NCBI RefSeq assembly: GCF_001949145.1
Contig: NW_019091504.1
Coordinates: 44,981-108,980, forward strand
DNA from: Acanthaster planci
Lineage: Eukaryota; Echinodermata; Asteroidea; Valvatida; Acanthasteridae
DNA: 64,000 nt
Reading direction: 5' to 3'
The translations under genes and the position numbers were made by a program. The stretch's first letter is position 1. Each line of letters starts with the position of its first letter. Under the pieces are notes generated by a model. The model did no database searches and had not been told where the DNA came from. It saw only the letters and a program-made list of their open reading frames with translations. Shown here piece by piece: positions 49,101 to 58,012 of the stretch.

Positions 49101-49189
49101 TTAGGGTGAGGATTGTTGCTCCTGTGTCCGCAAACTGGGCCAGGAAGCAAGTTCATCATGTTGAGGTCTGGAGGACCAATGTAAGTCAT
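34109..49189 (-). CDS. Nine-exon gene of unknown family, basic Pro/Lys-rich protein (possible ciliary protein)
   Basis: Exons in transcription order: 49189-49097, 45435-45190, 41053-40876, 40221-40126, 38425-38237, 37409-37270, 36019-35924, 35151-35064 and 34362-34109. All have GT-AG borders and matching phases, giving about 459 aa. The start is MTYIGPPDLNMMNLLPGPVC. SNNPHPK near the end of exon 1 recurs as RRNNPHPHP in exon 2. Exon 2 has FLPPDKKFAGDTHYRDEYSK; exon 5 a run of acidic residues (EEQDEEEE); exon 6 Pro-rich VHTPPTPPPDS; exon 7 another acidic stretch; the last exon ends REWMRQVEQKINE. No signal peptide or membrane segment is seen. I do not recognise the family. The THYRDEY and NNPHP words recall microtubule-binding sperm or ciliary proteins, which is only an impression. 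The exon 2 acceptor is weak. An alternative start is the in-frame ATG at 45333 (MPFLPPDKK), which would give 394 aa. Exons 2-9 are well supported; exon 1 less so. Confidence 0.75.
37590..37890. repeat. Dispersed repeat, inverted partner of the 57.5-kb foldback element
   Basis: In intron 6 of the unknown gene. It shares agaagtcaacat, cgcccatttta-like, aagttgtccaat/gag, cacgcgcgtggc and tttacgcag(c/t)gggcat with the reverse complement of 57492-58012, in the same order. Divergence is considerable, so this is an older copy of the same family. Confidence 0.65.
38690..38705. repeat. 16-bp perfect palindrome
   Basis: CTAAATCTAGATTTAG is perfectly self-complementary. It sits in intron 4 of the unknown minus-strand gene, in AT-rich sequence, and may be chance. 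Confidence 0.7.
39760..39934. mobile_element. MITE with about 28-bp terminal inverted repeats
   Basis: The left side reads aaagctttagttc then AATTGCAGAATACCCC. The right side reads GGGGTATTCTGCAATT then acttcaaagctttt. The 16-bp core arms (39774-39789 and 39908-39923) are exact complements, and similarity extends outward for another 12 bp. The interior is about 120 bp and non-coding. It lies in intron 4 of the minus-strand gene. Confidence 0.8.
41380..41530. repeat. Dispersed repeat fragment, inverted partner at 60.7 kb
   Basis: Positions 41471-41498 (acatgtccaatccctataca then cactctag) are an exact 28-nt reverse complement of 60712-60739. Similarity extends to acctaatacat on one side and to the gggacc/gggttccc area on the other. 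Probably a mobile-element remnant. Confidence 0.65.
42183..42195. promoter_or_regulatory. RFX X-box-like motif
   Basis: GTTGCCTAGCAAC matches the RFX X-box consensus (GTNRCC, spacer, RGYAAC) with a one-base spacer. It lies in intron 2 of the minus-strand gene, about 1.1 kb upstream of exon 3. X-boxes mark promoters of many ciliary genes. In an intron it could be an internal promoter or chance. Confidence 0.4.
45436..49096. other. Intron 1 of the unknown minus-strand gene
   Basis: If exon 1 is at 49097-49189, this 3.7-kb stretch is intronic. A GC-rich patch at 45660-45800 contains two caccggctca words and could be an alternative promoter for a transcript starting in exon 2. No other exon is supported here. 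Confidence 0.4.
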
Positions 49190-49353
49190 GACGATTGATC
49201 CGGCTTCTTGCCCTCACGTTCCCAAGATGTCTAAACTTCAATAGGATGAACCTTGTCCTTCAGGTTTGGGATAACTGCCGCGTGACATCCACTCTCCGCG
49301 CTTCAGTGATTATTGGAGTCAATCAAATTCAGTTTAACCATTGAGCTTTTTTT

Positions 49354-49415
49354 ATAGCTCCATGGTTTACCAAACGATGAAGACACGTGAGGGGCAGCTC
49401 TGACCATGGAGCTAT
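49354..49415. repeat. Inverted repeat with 13-bp arms
   Basis: ATAGCTCCATGGT (49354-49366) and ACCATGGAGCTAT (49403-49415) are exact complements around a 36-nt spacer. It sits about 170 bp upstream of exon 1 of the minus-strand gene. It may be a short MITE core or a regulatory hairpin. Confidence 0.75.
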
Positions 49416-52079
49416 GCTCTGACACAGTGTAACGACTCAAGATGTCCGGTGGGCGTCTTAATACATCTGAGCGGTGTAATTTCGGAGTAAACTAAGGAAA
49501 TTTTCCTTTCAGGTGACAGTAAAGAACTTGCCGAGTTGGTGCTATATGGCCTGACCATTATGCAGTCCCAACAACCCTGTCCTATGTCCACTATAAGTTA
49601 TGCACATGTAGGCTGGACTTGTTGCTGGTTGCTAGCGTTGTCGCTAGACACTTCAGAGTACACTCATCTGTGATTGAAATCACACGACGGCCCTTTCATT
49701 CACAGCTGATCTCGATCAACAGATGATTATGCACATGTAATAGTATCGACTTATTGGACCGTTCCATTTTTAAACGACAGGTTGAAAACACCTCTGTCTG
49801 TGAATGATTCATGTGTCCATCCGCAACGTCATCTTAGTTTTGACTAGCTGTATTTGCAGATATGATATAAATTAGATGGCAGTTTTTGTTGAACAAAATT
49901 GGGGAATTTTATCGGATTCCATTATTAGACACTCCCTCCTGAAAAAAATGGAGGAGGCCAACTTCAATGATAGGAACGTTCTCACAACTGTTGACTCAAA
50001 AGTTATTGTTGAAGCTATTAACTCAGGTGTCACGTTCCTGAGAAGCGTAACGATTGTAAGGTATTTACACACGTCACATCATATTTGATTTTGAACTCAT
50101 ACTGGGTCGTGTGCGTGCTATGTTGAGTTTATTCTGTGCATTTCTGGTACACAGCTATATTTTCTCTCGGTGGTAATTTGGCAGAAGACACTTGGTTGAA
50201 ACTTTTCAAATCAAAATATGGTATCTCCGAGAGCAATGTTTTCAGGGAGATTCATGTAAATTTCTAGCAGGCCTTGTTACCTTTAGGAATGTGACAGCAA
50301 AGACGCCACCAGAGATTGTCGGAGCGTAGGTGTCTCATCTTGTCATATTTAACCGTAAAGTGTGATCTTTGTAGATATTTTGCTTTTTGAAAGAATGGAA
50401 CGGCCCAACAGGGTTATGGATTAATATGCTCAAAGAAACGTTGATTGGAAAATGTTGGTCAAGGGTAACTGAAAGTGGCATAGAAAAAAAAAGGAAAAAC
50501 TTACCAATTAATTTTCATTTTGTTGTATACTCCTGTCAATCTTTATGTTGGAATGCGTATCTACTACAGCTCAAAATGTCATTAAATGTCCACTGACTGA
50601 CATAAGTCACGTTGAGAATCAACGTAACAGGCGTCTCAGTTGAAACACAAATGAAGCTTTTGGCGTTGGCGTTTGGCGTTTCAGTTGCAACAGAAATGTC
50701 CCACTTGAGCTGAATCTATATACATCGCATTATCGCAGAACCGCATTATCATCGGAGGGCTCTAGACGTTATTCTAACTTTGCCTTTTCTGTTAGAGAAA
50801 TCAGGAAAAGGAGTCAATGTAGAGATTGTATGAGCCTTTACTCATGTTCACAGGTGGTGCTTTGATTACAGTGATGGTCATGTATCATTCATGAAACAGG
50901 AAATGTCTATGGACTACTCCGGTTATAAAATACATATTTGCAAGCGGATATTTTCCCATGATAAAACTGGCATTTTATGTCACTTGTTTATTTATTGTCA
51001 GGTAAATGGAAAATTACTCTTTTTATTTCGCAAGTTTGCTTTCTTGACAAGGTATACTAACAGCTTTCTTGGGCGAGTTGCGGATTATTTTATGGATCTG
51101 TTTCCCGCTCCCCCCCCCATACCAGGATAAGCAATTGTGTAACCTTTAAAATACATTTAGCTATAAACATCTCATTGTAGCGGTCCGGTCCTTCTGCAGT
51201 TTCGGGAGGGTGAAGATCCGTCTGCTAATTAAGGAGGATAGGAGGCGCAAAACCAGGCAAAAATGGACTTGAGGCGACTGTGGCTTGATGCCCGTCGATT
51301 TATTCCCAAGTGTCAATCAGCAATGAAATTGTAACCAAAAAGAAGCCAAGAAAAAAACCTAAAGAAAGACAGAGGACATACTATTAATGAGTAATGGCTT
51401 ACATGTACATCGTAATAAACGTTACATTCGCTAGTTATGTCCATAATAAATTCACACTACGAAATTTCTCTGTACAATCATAAATTCTCTTACCCTGATG
51501 TCTAAAAGATTGCACAAATTGGTATGAACTCTAAAGCCAGCGGAAATTTAGGGCTTAGGTTATCCCACAAGGAGCCATGTTGCTGTGATTGCCAGCCCAA
51601 CAAGGTGCAGGTCTCACTGAGAAAAGCCCAGAAACTTCTCAGGCCCCGCCAAAATGTAATACAATGTAAGCAGCTTCCGGCAGTAGGGCGTGGCTAAGAG
51701 ATAATTTAAGTCTCTACACGGCAAGGGACGCTCATACGCATTGATCTCGTGCAAGAGACCAGCAGGCCAGAGTTCATATTCGCATCAAAAGTAATTATCT
51801 CACCGGGGAAACCCCAGATCCCTTCAACATTATCTACATGATAATATTAATAAAGATGTTACAATTTTTCAGCAGATGACAGAAAGATATGACAAAACAG
51901 AAGTTTGTCCTTTTTCTTACACACAAGATTAGGAAAAAAAGAACTACATGTAATGCTGCAAAAAAAAACTATTGTACATGTTGAATATAATTCTTAAAGA
52001 TCATTAACTTACTTTGAAAGTTGTTGTTTGGGGATAAAATTCAAAAGTTGACTCAGCTTTTAAGTACATGACATGTCTT

Positions 52080-52269
52080 CAGTGGCGTAACTACTGGGGC
52101 ATATATACTCCCTATGAAAGTCCTTGCCCCGTGTGCCTTCACTCCTTCCCCACACACTCATTTGGAAAGTACCTCACCTAGGTTCAAGCCCCATTTGCTT
52201 TCGGTGACCCTTGAAAACTTGTGTGCACAAAAGTGCCACCTCAAAAATTGTACCCCGGTTACGCTACTG
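52080..52269. mobile_element. Non-autonomous hAT-type MITE beside the GPCR stop codon
   Basis: Terminal inverted repeats are CAGTGGCGTAAC and GTTACGCTACTG. The 8-bp flanks are catgtctt (52072-52079) and cttgtctt (52270-52277), matching at 7 of 8. It is 190 bp and non-coding. Same family as the element at 18467. It lies only 33 bp from the stop codon of the GPCR gene, so it is probably in its 3' UTR. Confidence 0.8.
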
Positions 52270-52302
52270 CTTGTCTTACCCTTCATCTAAGAATTACGAC
52301 AT

Positions 52303-53466
52303 CTATCTAGATCTGATCTTGCGCAGACAGCCAGAGGGCTCTGGAATCATGTGGTACCGGCACCGCAACATGTGACGGAACACCTCCTTGAAGTGTGGGT
52401 GCTTGGCCCCGTAGATGATCGGGTTAACAATACCATTGAAGATGATTATAGTGGAGGTCCAGGGAATGGTATGATCGCTTGCTGGAATCATGAGGTTGAT
52501 AGCAAAGGGAGCCAGGCAGGCAACGAAGGCACAGACCACGTAGAAAAGATTCTTGGTGATTTCCACCTGCCGCTTACTGAAGCTAGGTGGTGGGTTCCTG
52601 TTAAGCTGCGTGGTGCTAGGGGTGTTGGGGGAATTTGGAGTATCTTCAATTTCCGTTCCTTTGCCCTTCCCTACCATCTTCTTCATGTGGCCGGTGACGT
52701 GGCGGTAGATCTTGAAATAGCAAACCAAGAGAATGATCAGTGGAATAGGATACATGAGGACAGAGCCCAGTAAACTGAAAAGACCAGTGGTTTTGCTGGA
52801 GGTGTCTTGGGTACAAGTCTTGTACTTCTCTGAATAACCCCACCTGCCAATGCCAAGCAAAGGAAAACAGGCGACTACAGCCGGGTAACCCCAGGAGAAG
52901 ACCACCATGGCTGTAATCTTCTTGGGAGTGTAAACTGACCGGTAGGTTTTAGAAGTCTTCGTGATGAGAATGAAGCGATTGATTGCAATGAGAGCCAAAT
53001 TCATGACGCTACAAGCCAGGCTGGTGTAAAACAGAGCCGCCGTGATGGAGCACACAATCAGTGGTAAGGGCCAGCCGTTCATACTTAAAAGGGACAAGGT
53101 GATGAACGGAGCAGTGCTGCAAAACAGCAGGTCTGCCACAGCCAAATTGACGACGAAGACGTTGGTGCGCGTCTGGAGCTTCCTGGACAAAATGACCGCC
53201 AGAATCACCATGAAGTTCCCCGAGAAGCCGACCACCGCCACGAGGCTGTAGATGCAGCCGATTATGATCCTCTGGACGGGGTTTTCAAAGCGAAAGGTTT
53301 GGCCGTCTCCTTGCGTTGTGGTTTCCATCACTACTGAAGTCGTCATGTCTGAAGCCATGTTTCCCCCACTTGACAGCTGATCATGATCACGCATGGTGCT
53401 CACGACTGTCATGGTTTCTACCATCATTGTCACAGTCATTTCTTTTTCATTGTGATGGAAACTCAT
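52303..53466 (-). CDS. Class A (rhodopsin-type) G protein-coupled receptor, paralogue 1
   Basis: A single-exon frame of 387 aa, ATG to TAG. The extracellular N-terminus is about 80 residues. TM1 has the GN motif (GFSGNFMVILAVI), TM2 has NLAVADLLFC, and TM3 ends in INRFILI, so NRF replaces the usual DRY. TM4 is AMVVFSWGYPAVVACFP. Extracellular loop 2 has Cys (YKTCTQDT) to pair with the VCSI cysteine of TM3. TM5 is SVLMYPIPLIILLVCYF, intracellular loop 3 is Ser/Thr/Pro-rich, TM6 is FYVVCAFVACLAPFAI, TM7 has NPIIY, and the tail is short. NRx in place of DRY and the loop after it recall the Tre1/moody/GPR84/melatonin-like receptors; the ligand is unknown. Stop codons upstream support this start. 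It is the nearer member of a tandem pair. Confidence 0.92.
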   Translation of the reverse strand: MSFHHNEKEMTVTMMVETMTVVSTMRDHDQLSSGGNMASDMTTSVVMETTTQGDGQTFRFENPVQRIIIGCIYSLVAVVGFSGNFMVILAVILSRKLQTRTNVFVVNLAVADLLFCSTAPFITLSLLSMNGWPLPLIVCSITAALFYTSLACSVMNLALIAINRFILITKTSKTYRSVYTPKKITAMVVFSWGYPAVVACFPLLGIGRWGYSEKYKTCTQDTSSKTTGLFSLLGSVLMYPIPLIILLVCYFKIYRHVTGHMKKMVGKGKGTEIEDTPNSPNTPSTTQLNRNPPPSFSKRQVEITKNLFYVVCAFVACLAPFAINLMIPASDHTIPWTSTIIIFNGIVNPIIYGAKHPHFKEVFRHMLRCRYHMIPEPSGCLRKIRSR

Positions 53467-53530
53467 CCAGGGTCAGGAGATTGTGCTCTAGTAACTGTTG
53501 ATCGGTGACAATTATTTACCTCTAGTTACG

Positions 53531-56500
53531 CAAGCCTTCTGAAACACAAGAAATGGAACCAATGAATTATGGAAACAGTTCTGAGTATTTTGTTTATTGG
53601 AATATTATCATACTACTTTTTGACTATGGATTAGGTTAGAAATAAGTTAAAGCATCTTAATGCAACTCTTTAAAATCTCAATCTACAACTTAAATTCAAC
53701 CAGTAGAGATTAGTATGGTGTACTGTTTAAAACACACATTTTAGCGTCTCTCTAGCATCTTCCAAGGTGACGCAACTACTCGACAGGACGGCAAGATGGC
53801 TCCCTTGCGTCGTGCCGCCGCATCGCACTGTTGTCTTCTTGTCATTACGTTTGTACACATACGACGCGTTGTGCGTCATGTGGTGCGTCGCGTCGTGCTT
53901 CAGGCGACTTAATACGCGACGCACGACACGACATACGACGCAATGCACAACGGTGCAACGAGACGGGCGAAGGAAGGAGCGACGTTAAGGCAGAAAAAAT
54001 GCAACAAGACAACTTGACGCGCGCGACGGAAGATGGCAGGACACGACGCGCCGCGTTGTGTGTGTACAAACGTGATGGCATAAAGGCGACAGTGTGATGC
54101 GACGGCAAAATGCAAGGGAGCGTAAAATGTCGTAAATAGTACACCATAGACTGGTGACTTGGTGGGCACATAGGTTCAAGGGCGAAGTTTAAAAACAATT
54201 TTTTTTTCTCGTCCCCGCGCTTTCTCTTTGGAGGCCGCCTGATTTTTTAAAAATTATTTTTCTTTTTGAAAAATGCAGTAAGAAAAACACATTAAAAAGC
54301 CCACAAATTCATCGGGAAATAAGTAGTGGCGAAATACAGAGTCGAAGTTTTCTGTGCAGACTCTGTCAGTCATTTTGGACACCACATAAATCGACGCACG
54401 ATCGCAAAACACGTCTTGGTGAGAGTCTGGAGCACGGCGAGTTCACCGGAATCTGTCTGCACATACTGTATGTACTTTGTAGCCAGAATGTGGCCGGTAT
54501 ATGGGACTTAGGGGCGTCCCGAATGGGTTAGGCTTGGTTTTTGGTTTCGCTGGTTTCGGTCAGAGCCTTGCATGCATTTTGGAATGCAGTATCAAATGGC
54601 TAGAATCAGCGAAGCCGACGACTAAGGCTAATCCATTCGTTTTGAAAACACCTTGAGCTAAGACTCGAACATATATTTAAAGAATTCGCTCGCGCGGCCG
54701 TAGTCTGGTTCCCGATCCCATTTCCATCGATGCATTCAGACTTAGAAAATTGCAGAGGAGGGGCAGGGAACAGTCTAGCGCGGCCGTTGTTTTCTGTCAC
54801 TCGTGCATGCATGCATGCTCATTATAAGCCTGGATTTTTTTTTTTTTTGGTTTCATCAAGTCAACAAACTTTTGTCGAAAAGGTAAAGTCTTTGTAGTAG
54901 AAAAATATAGACTTGCAAAAATAAACCGACAAAATGTAAAGAAAAAGATCGCCTCATACCTTTTTAAAGACATTTTTATTTATAGCTTGGCGTGATCACT
55001 TGTAGGTTTTGAGAGTTGACATTAGGTGTTTGATTTCATCTGTAAAATTGCTCATCAAAAATAAATTTTGACTTTTTGCAGTTAAAGCAAATGTATCTAA
55101 AACTGTTCATTGTAGACCAATACAATACTAAACGACAATGTAAATATGTTCAGTTCGTTCGTCCAACTTGTCTTTCATTTTAACATGTCTTTGAACAGCG
55201 GAAACATTAACAAGTAAATTTAAAATGGCGGCCATCTTGAAAAAACATATATAAAATGAAAAGCCCCGCTTCCTCTTTGTTTTCAAAAATCCAGACGGGG
55301 ATGGGAAACTGTTGACACACAGTAGGCCTAAATTCAGAGACAGTTGCACGTATACTGTCTGTTTTTTGGAGACAAGAATTAAGGCAAAATCCTTTCAAGG
55401 GTTTGTGAGGAGTAACTCAAACCACCAAGCCCACGTTCAATTAAAATCGGAATCGGTTTCATTTTGTTTTCCCATCGTCATCGTCACCTTTTCAGTTTGA
55501 ATCAAATGAATGTGAAATTCTTCGAACCAGTAGATCAGTGCCAGTGGCCGTAGATTTTAGGCTGCTGGACGTGGTTGTAAAGGCAGCGGTATTGAAGCGT
55601 TAAAAAGGGATTTGGGTTGTTTTTATTGATACAACTACAAATTACTCTCGATTACTTTCTTGCCTTTGAATGTAACCTAGGCCTATTTATCAATTCCATT
55701 TTACAGAGCAATTTACTGCCTCCATCCCTAAAGTGTCAGGCAAACTTTGAACGCCCTAAGACTTTGAATGTTGTAGAACAATCTCCATTGGTATTTATTT
55801 TGACATTAATGAAATTTACTGTAAGATAATGACTCACCAAGGTTCGCTCCAAGGAAAATTTTAACAGGCCGGCGTATGGTAGCTGGTCCATGCAAGCAGT
55901 GAGTGCTTACATTGACGACTGTTGTAGTCAGACAGAAACCTCCCTCCAGCCGCATTACACTTTTCCCTTAAAAAACTATCACAGTTTATCGGGTTGACCC
56001 ATTGTGATATTTCGAGGGAAAACCCCACCGACTTCCCCGAGTGCCCCCCCCCGTCTGTGGTGACGTTTGTCAGTAAACCTACCCCTTTTTAGCAGTATAA
56101 TAATACCAGGTGGAAATGATTTGGAGAGAAATTATAGCCCGGTTGTCCACTTTGGTTACATCAGGAATGCGGATGTTCTAGACACTTTCAGTTCTAGCCG
56201 TCCACAAAAGATTTATTCAGGAAGTATAAAATATAAAATTGTGGCCAGTGAGATGGCTGTAATACTAAGGCTTTGTTTGATACCAAATTACATCTCAGGC
56301 TTCCTGTTTTACAGTGAGGTTTTGGTAGCAGCCTTCGTGCATGGCTAACTGTTTCTAAATCTGCGCCATCAAGACCCTCCGGAATGCGACCATAGACATC
56401 ATCCATGAGATCAGATAAGATCAATCATGAGATTCATGGAGTCGTCTGAGACAGTTTAACAGACCTTCTGACTTTTACATAGATCCAAAATATAATGCCA

Positions 56501-56774
56501 TTTATGTTCTATTGATTCCTCTTACCAAATTCACCCGGAAACGTGAACATTTACCTTTCTATGATGCCTAGTCCAAAAGACATGTCAAACTTACAACTGA
56601 TTTTCGTCGAAATCTAAGATGGCCGCCAAGATGGCTGCCAAATGAATGCAGTGAGATAATAATTATTACATCTTGTGAACCTCAAAATTCATTTACTGGA
56701 TACCATAAGGATTACAAATAGTGGGTTAGAAAAATATCTCCGTTGTGTATGGAAACCCTATCTTCCTACTAAAC
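53531..56774. other. Sequence between the two GPCR duplication units
   Basis: No gene recognised. Besides the foldback at 53714-54148 there is a degenerate inverted repeat near 54690-54790 (gcgcggccgtagtctg against agtctagcgcggccg), a gcatgcatgcatgc run at 54805 and a poly-T tract at 54837-54849. Confidence 0.5.
53714..54148. mobile_element. CpG-rich nested foldback element
   Basis: The ends are TATGGTGTACT (53714-53724) and AGTACACCATA (54138-54148). Inside, GCTCCCTTGC (53799) pairs with GCAAGGGAGC (54112) and the arms run on through gcatcgcactgt and acgtttgtacacat. A second hairpin is nested in the middle, with gtgcgtcgcgtcgtgc against the acgcgacgcacgacac region near 53880-53940. It is 435 bp, dense in cgacgc words, and very unlike the AT-rich surroundings. 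Open frames on both strands here are by-products of the low stop frequency. Confidence 0.8.
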
Positions 56775-56857
56775 TAATTGGACTGTTCCATTTTAATCGG
56801 CCGGATGAAAATATCCATGTTCTTGTTATTCATGTGCCCATCTGCAACATCGTCATA

Positions 56858-57222
56858 AGGGCAAATTCGAGCGACAACTATAGCTGACTATTGACTGACT
56901 AACAGTGCTTGAATGGTGTATGGTCATCCATGTCTAGTCGACCATTTGGGACCAGGCTCAGGGGTATGGTCGCACCGCTGGTTACCAATAACATATTTCA
57001 TTTATCATTACAAAGGGAACCATTCACATGAAAATAATTGTACGAGATTTCAGTGACTTTGTTACGCTACGAGAATCGCAGCCGACGCTGAAATTTTAGT
57101 AACAATGGGATACAAAAAAATAGGCCGAATGGGGTCGTTCGAGTGTGACTTAATAGCGCATGCGCATTGTTAAAAAGCCACTGACTACTGGCCTAACTAT
57201 ACTTCGCGCCCGAACTTGCCCT
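56858..57222. mobile_element. 365-bp MITE with TA target duplication and a paralogous empty site
   Basis: The left end is AGGGCAAATTCGAGCG and the right end is CGCCCGAACTTGCCCT. TIR similarity extends about 40 bp. TA lies on both sides (56856-56857 and 57223-57224). The left duplication unit runs straight through at this place (caacgtcatcttagttttga near 49828), which marks the empty site. No coding capacity. The TA duplication suggests a Tc1/mariner-type mobiliser. Confidence 0.8.
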
Positions 57223-57491
57223 TAGTTTCGATTAGCTCTTTTTGCAGATATTATTGAGTAGGGTCAGTAAATTCATTTGGGGGGGTGTCGCAATTCCATC
57301 GGATTGTGATCTCCCTCTGATAATTGCAGGAGGCCAACCTGAATGAGAGAAACGCTCTTCCATTATGAAGTGTTGACTAAGGGAATAAATATGTGCTTGG
57401 CCAGTCTTAAACGTGCGTTTAAGACCGGCTCAGGAGAATGGACGCAGGCGAGGGCATTATCAGCGTTCTCCTGGGTAAGGTATCTATTCCC

Positions 57492-58012
57492 ATTCATAAA
57501 TACCTTTTTTATTTAAAGAGTCAAAGAAGTCAGCATAGGTGGATTTCCAACGATTTTGTTCGAAAACTTTACGTTCATTTTCCCGAACACACCTGTCCAT
57601 AAAGTTCATAAATACGTGGGACAGGTTTTCTATTCAAATTAGTCAAAATGCTTATGAATATTGATTTTGATTATGCTCGCTGAGAAGTGATAAATGCCCG
57701 CTGCGTAAATCATACGCTGGTGGTACATGGATGCGAGACACTTTCATTGGTTCTGATTGGTCAGAAGTCTGTGTGCACGTGACTTGCCACGCGCGCGCTA
57801 AGTTCATTGAAGGGGATTCTATTGGACAACTTTCACAAGTAAAATGGGCGGGAGTTTACGGGAAAATGAGAATGACACTTACGAACAAAATCATCGGAAA
57901 TCCATCACATGTTGACTTCTTTTGACTCTCTGAATTAAAAGGTATTAATACACAGTCACGTGACGCATTTTGACCAATAAGAATAGAAAAACTGTTTCAG
58001 GTATTTATGAAT
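57492..58012. mobile_element. 521-bp foldback element with nested subrepeats
   Basis: Termini ATTCATAAATACC (57492-57504) and GGTATTTATGAAT (58000-58012). Inside, the gagtcaaa...gtcaacat...ggatttcc block near the left end recurs inverted near the right end (about 57890-57950). A further internal copy of the end (cataaatacgtgggacaggt) lies near 57608. The left duplication unit lacks it. A related copy lies inverted at 37.6-37.9 kb. Confidence 0.75.

Larger units (their letters stand above)
49750..53530. repeat. Left unit of the GPCR tandem duplication
   Basis: Same-orientation homology to 56775-62650. Matching landmarks: ggaccgttccattttta with ggactgttccatttta (49758 and 56779); gaggaggccaactt with caggaggccaacct; ttacacacgtcacat with ttacacacgtcacaa (50065 and 58089); gagattcatgtaaa (50248 and 58250); ttgattacagtgatggt (50864 and 59491); and the GPCR genes themselves. 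Confidence 0.8.

Noticed and set aside
53767-54198. Several overlapping open frames on both strands
   Set aside because: They arise from the CpG-rich foldback, where stop codons are rare; both arms give mirrored frames.
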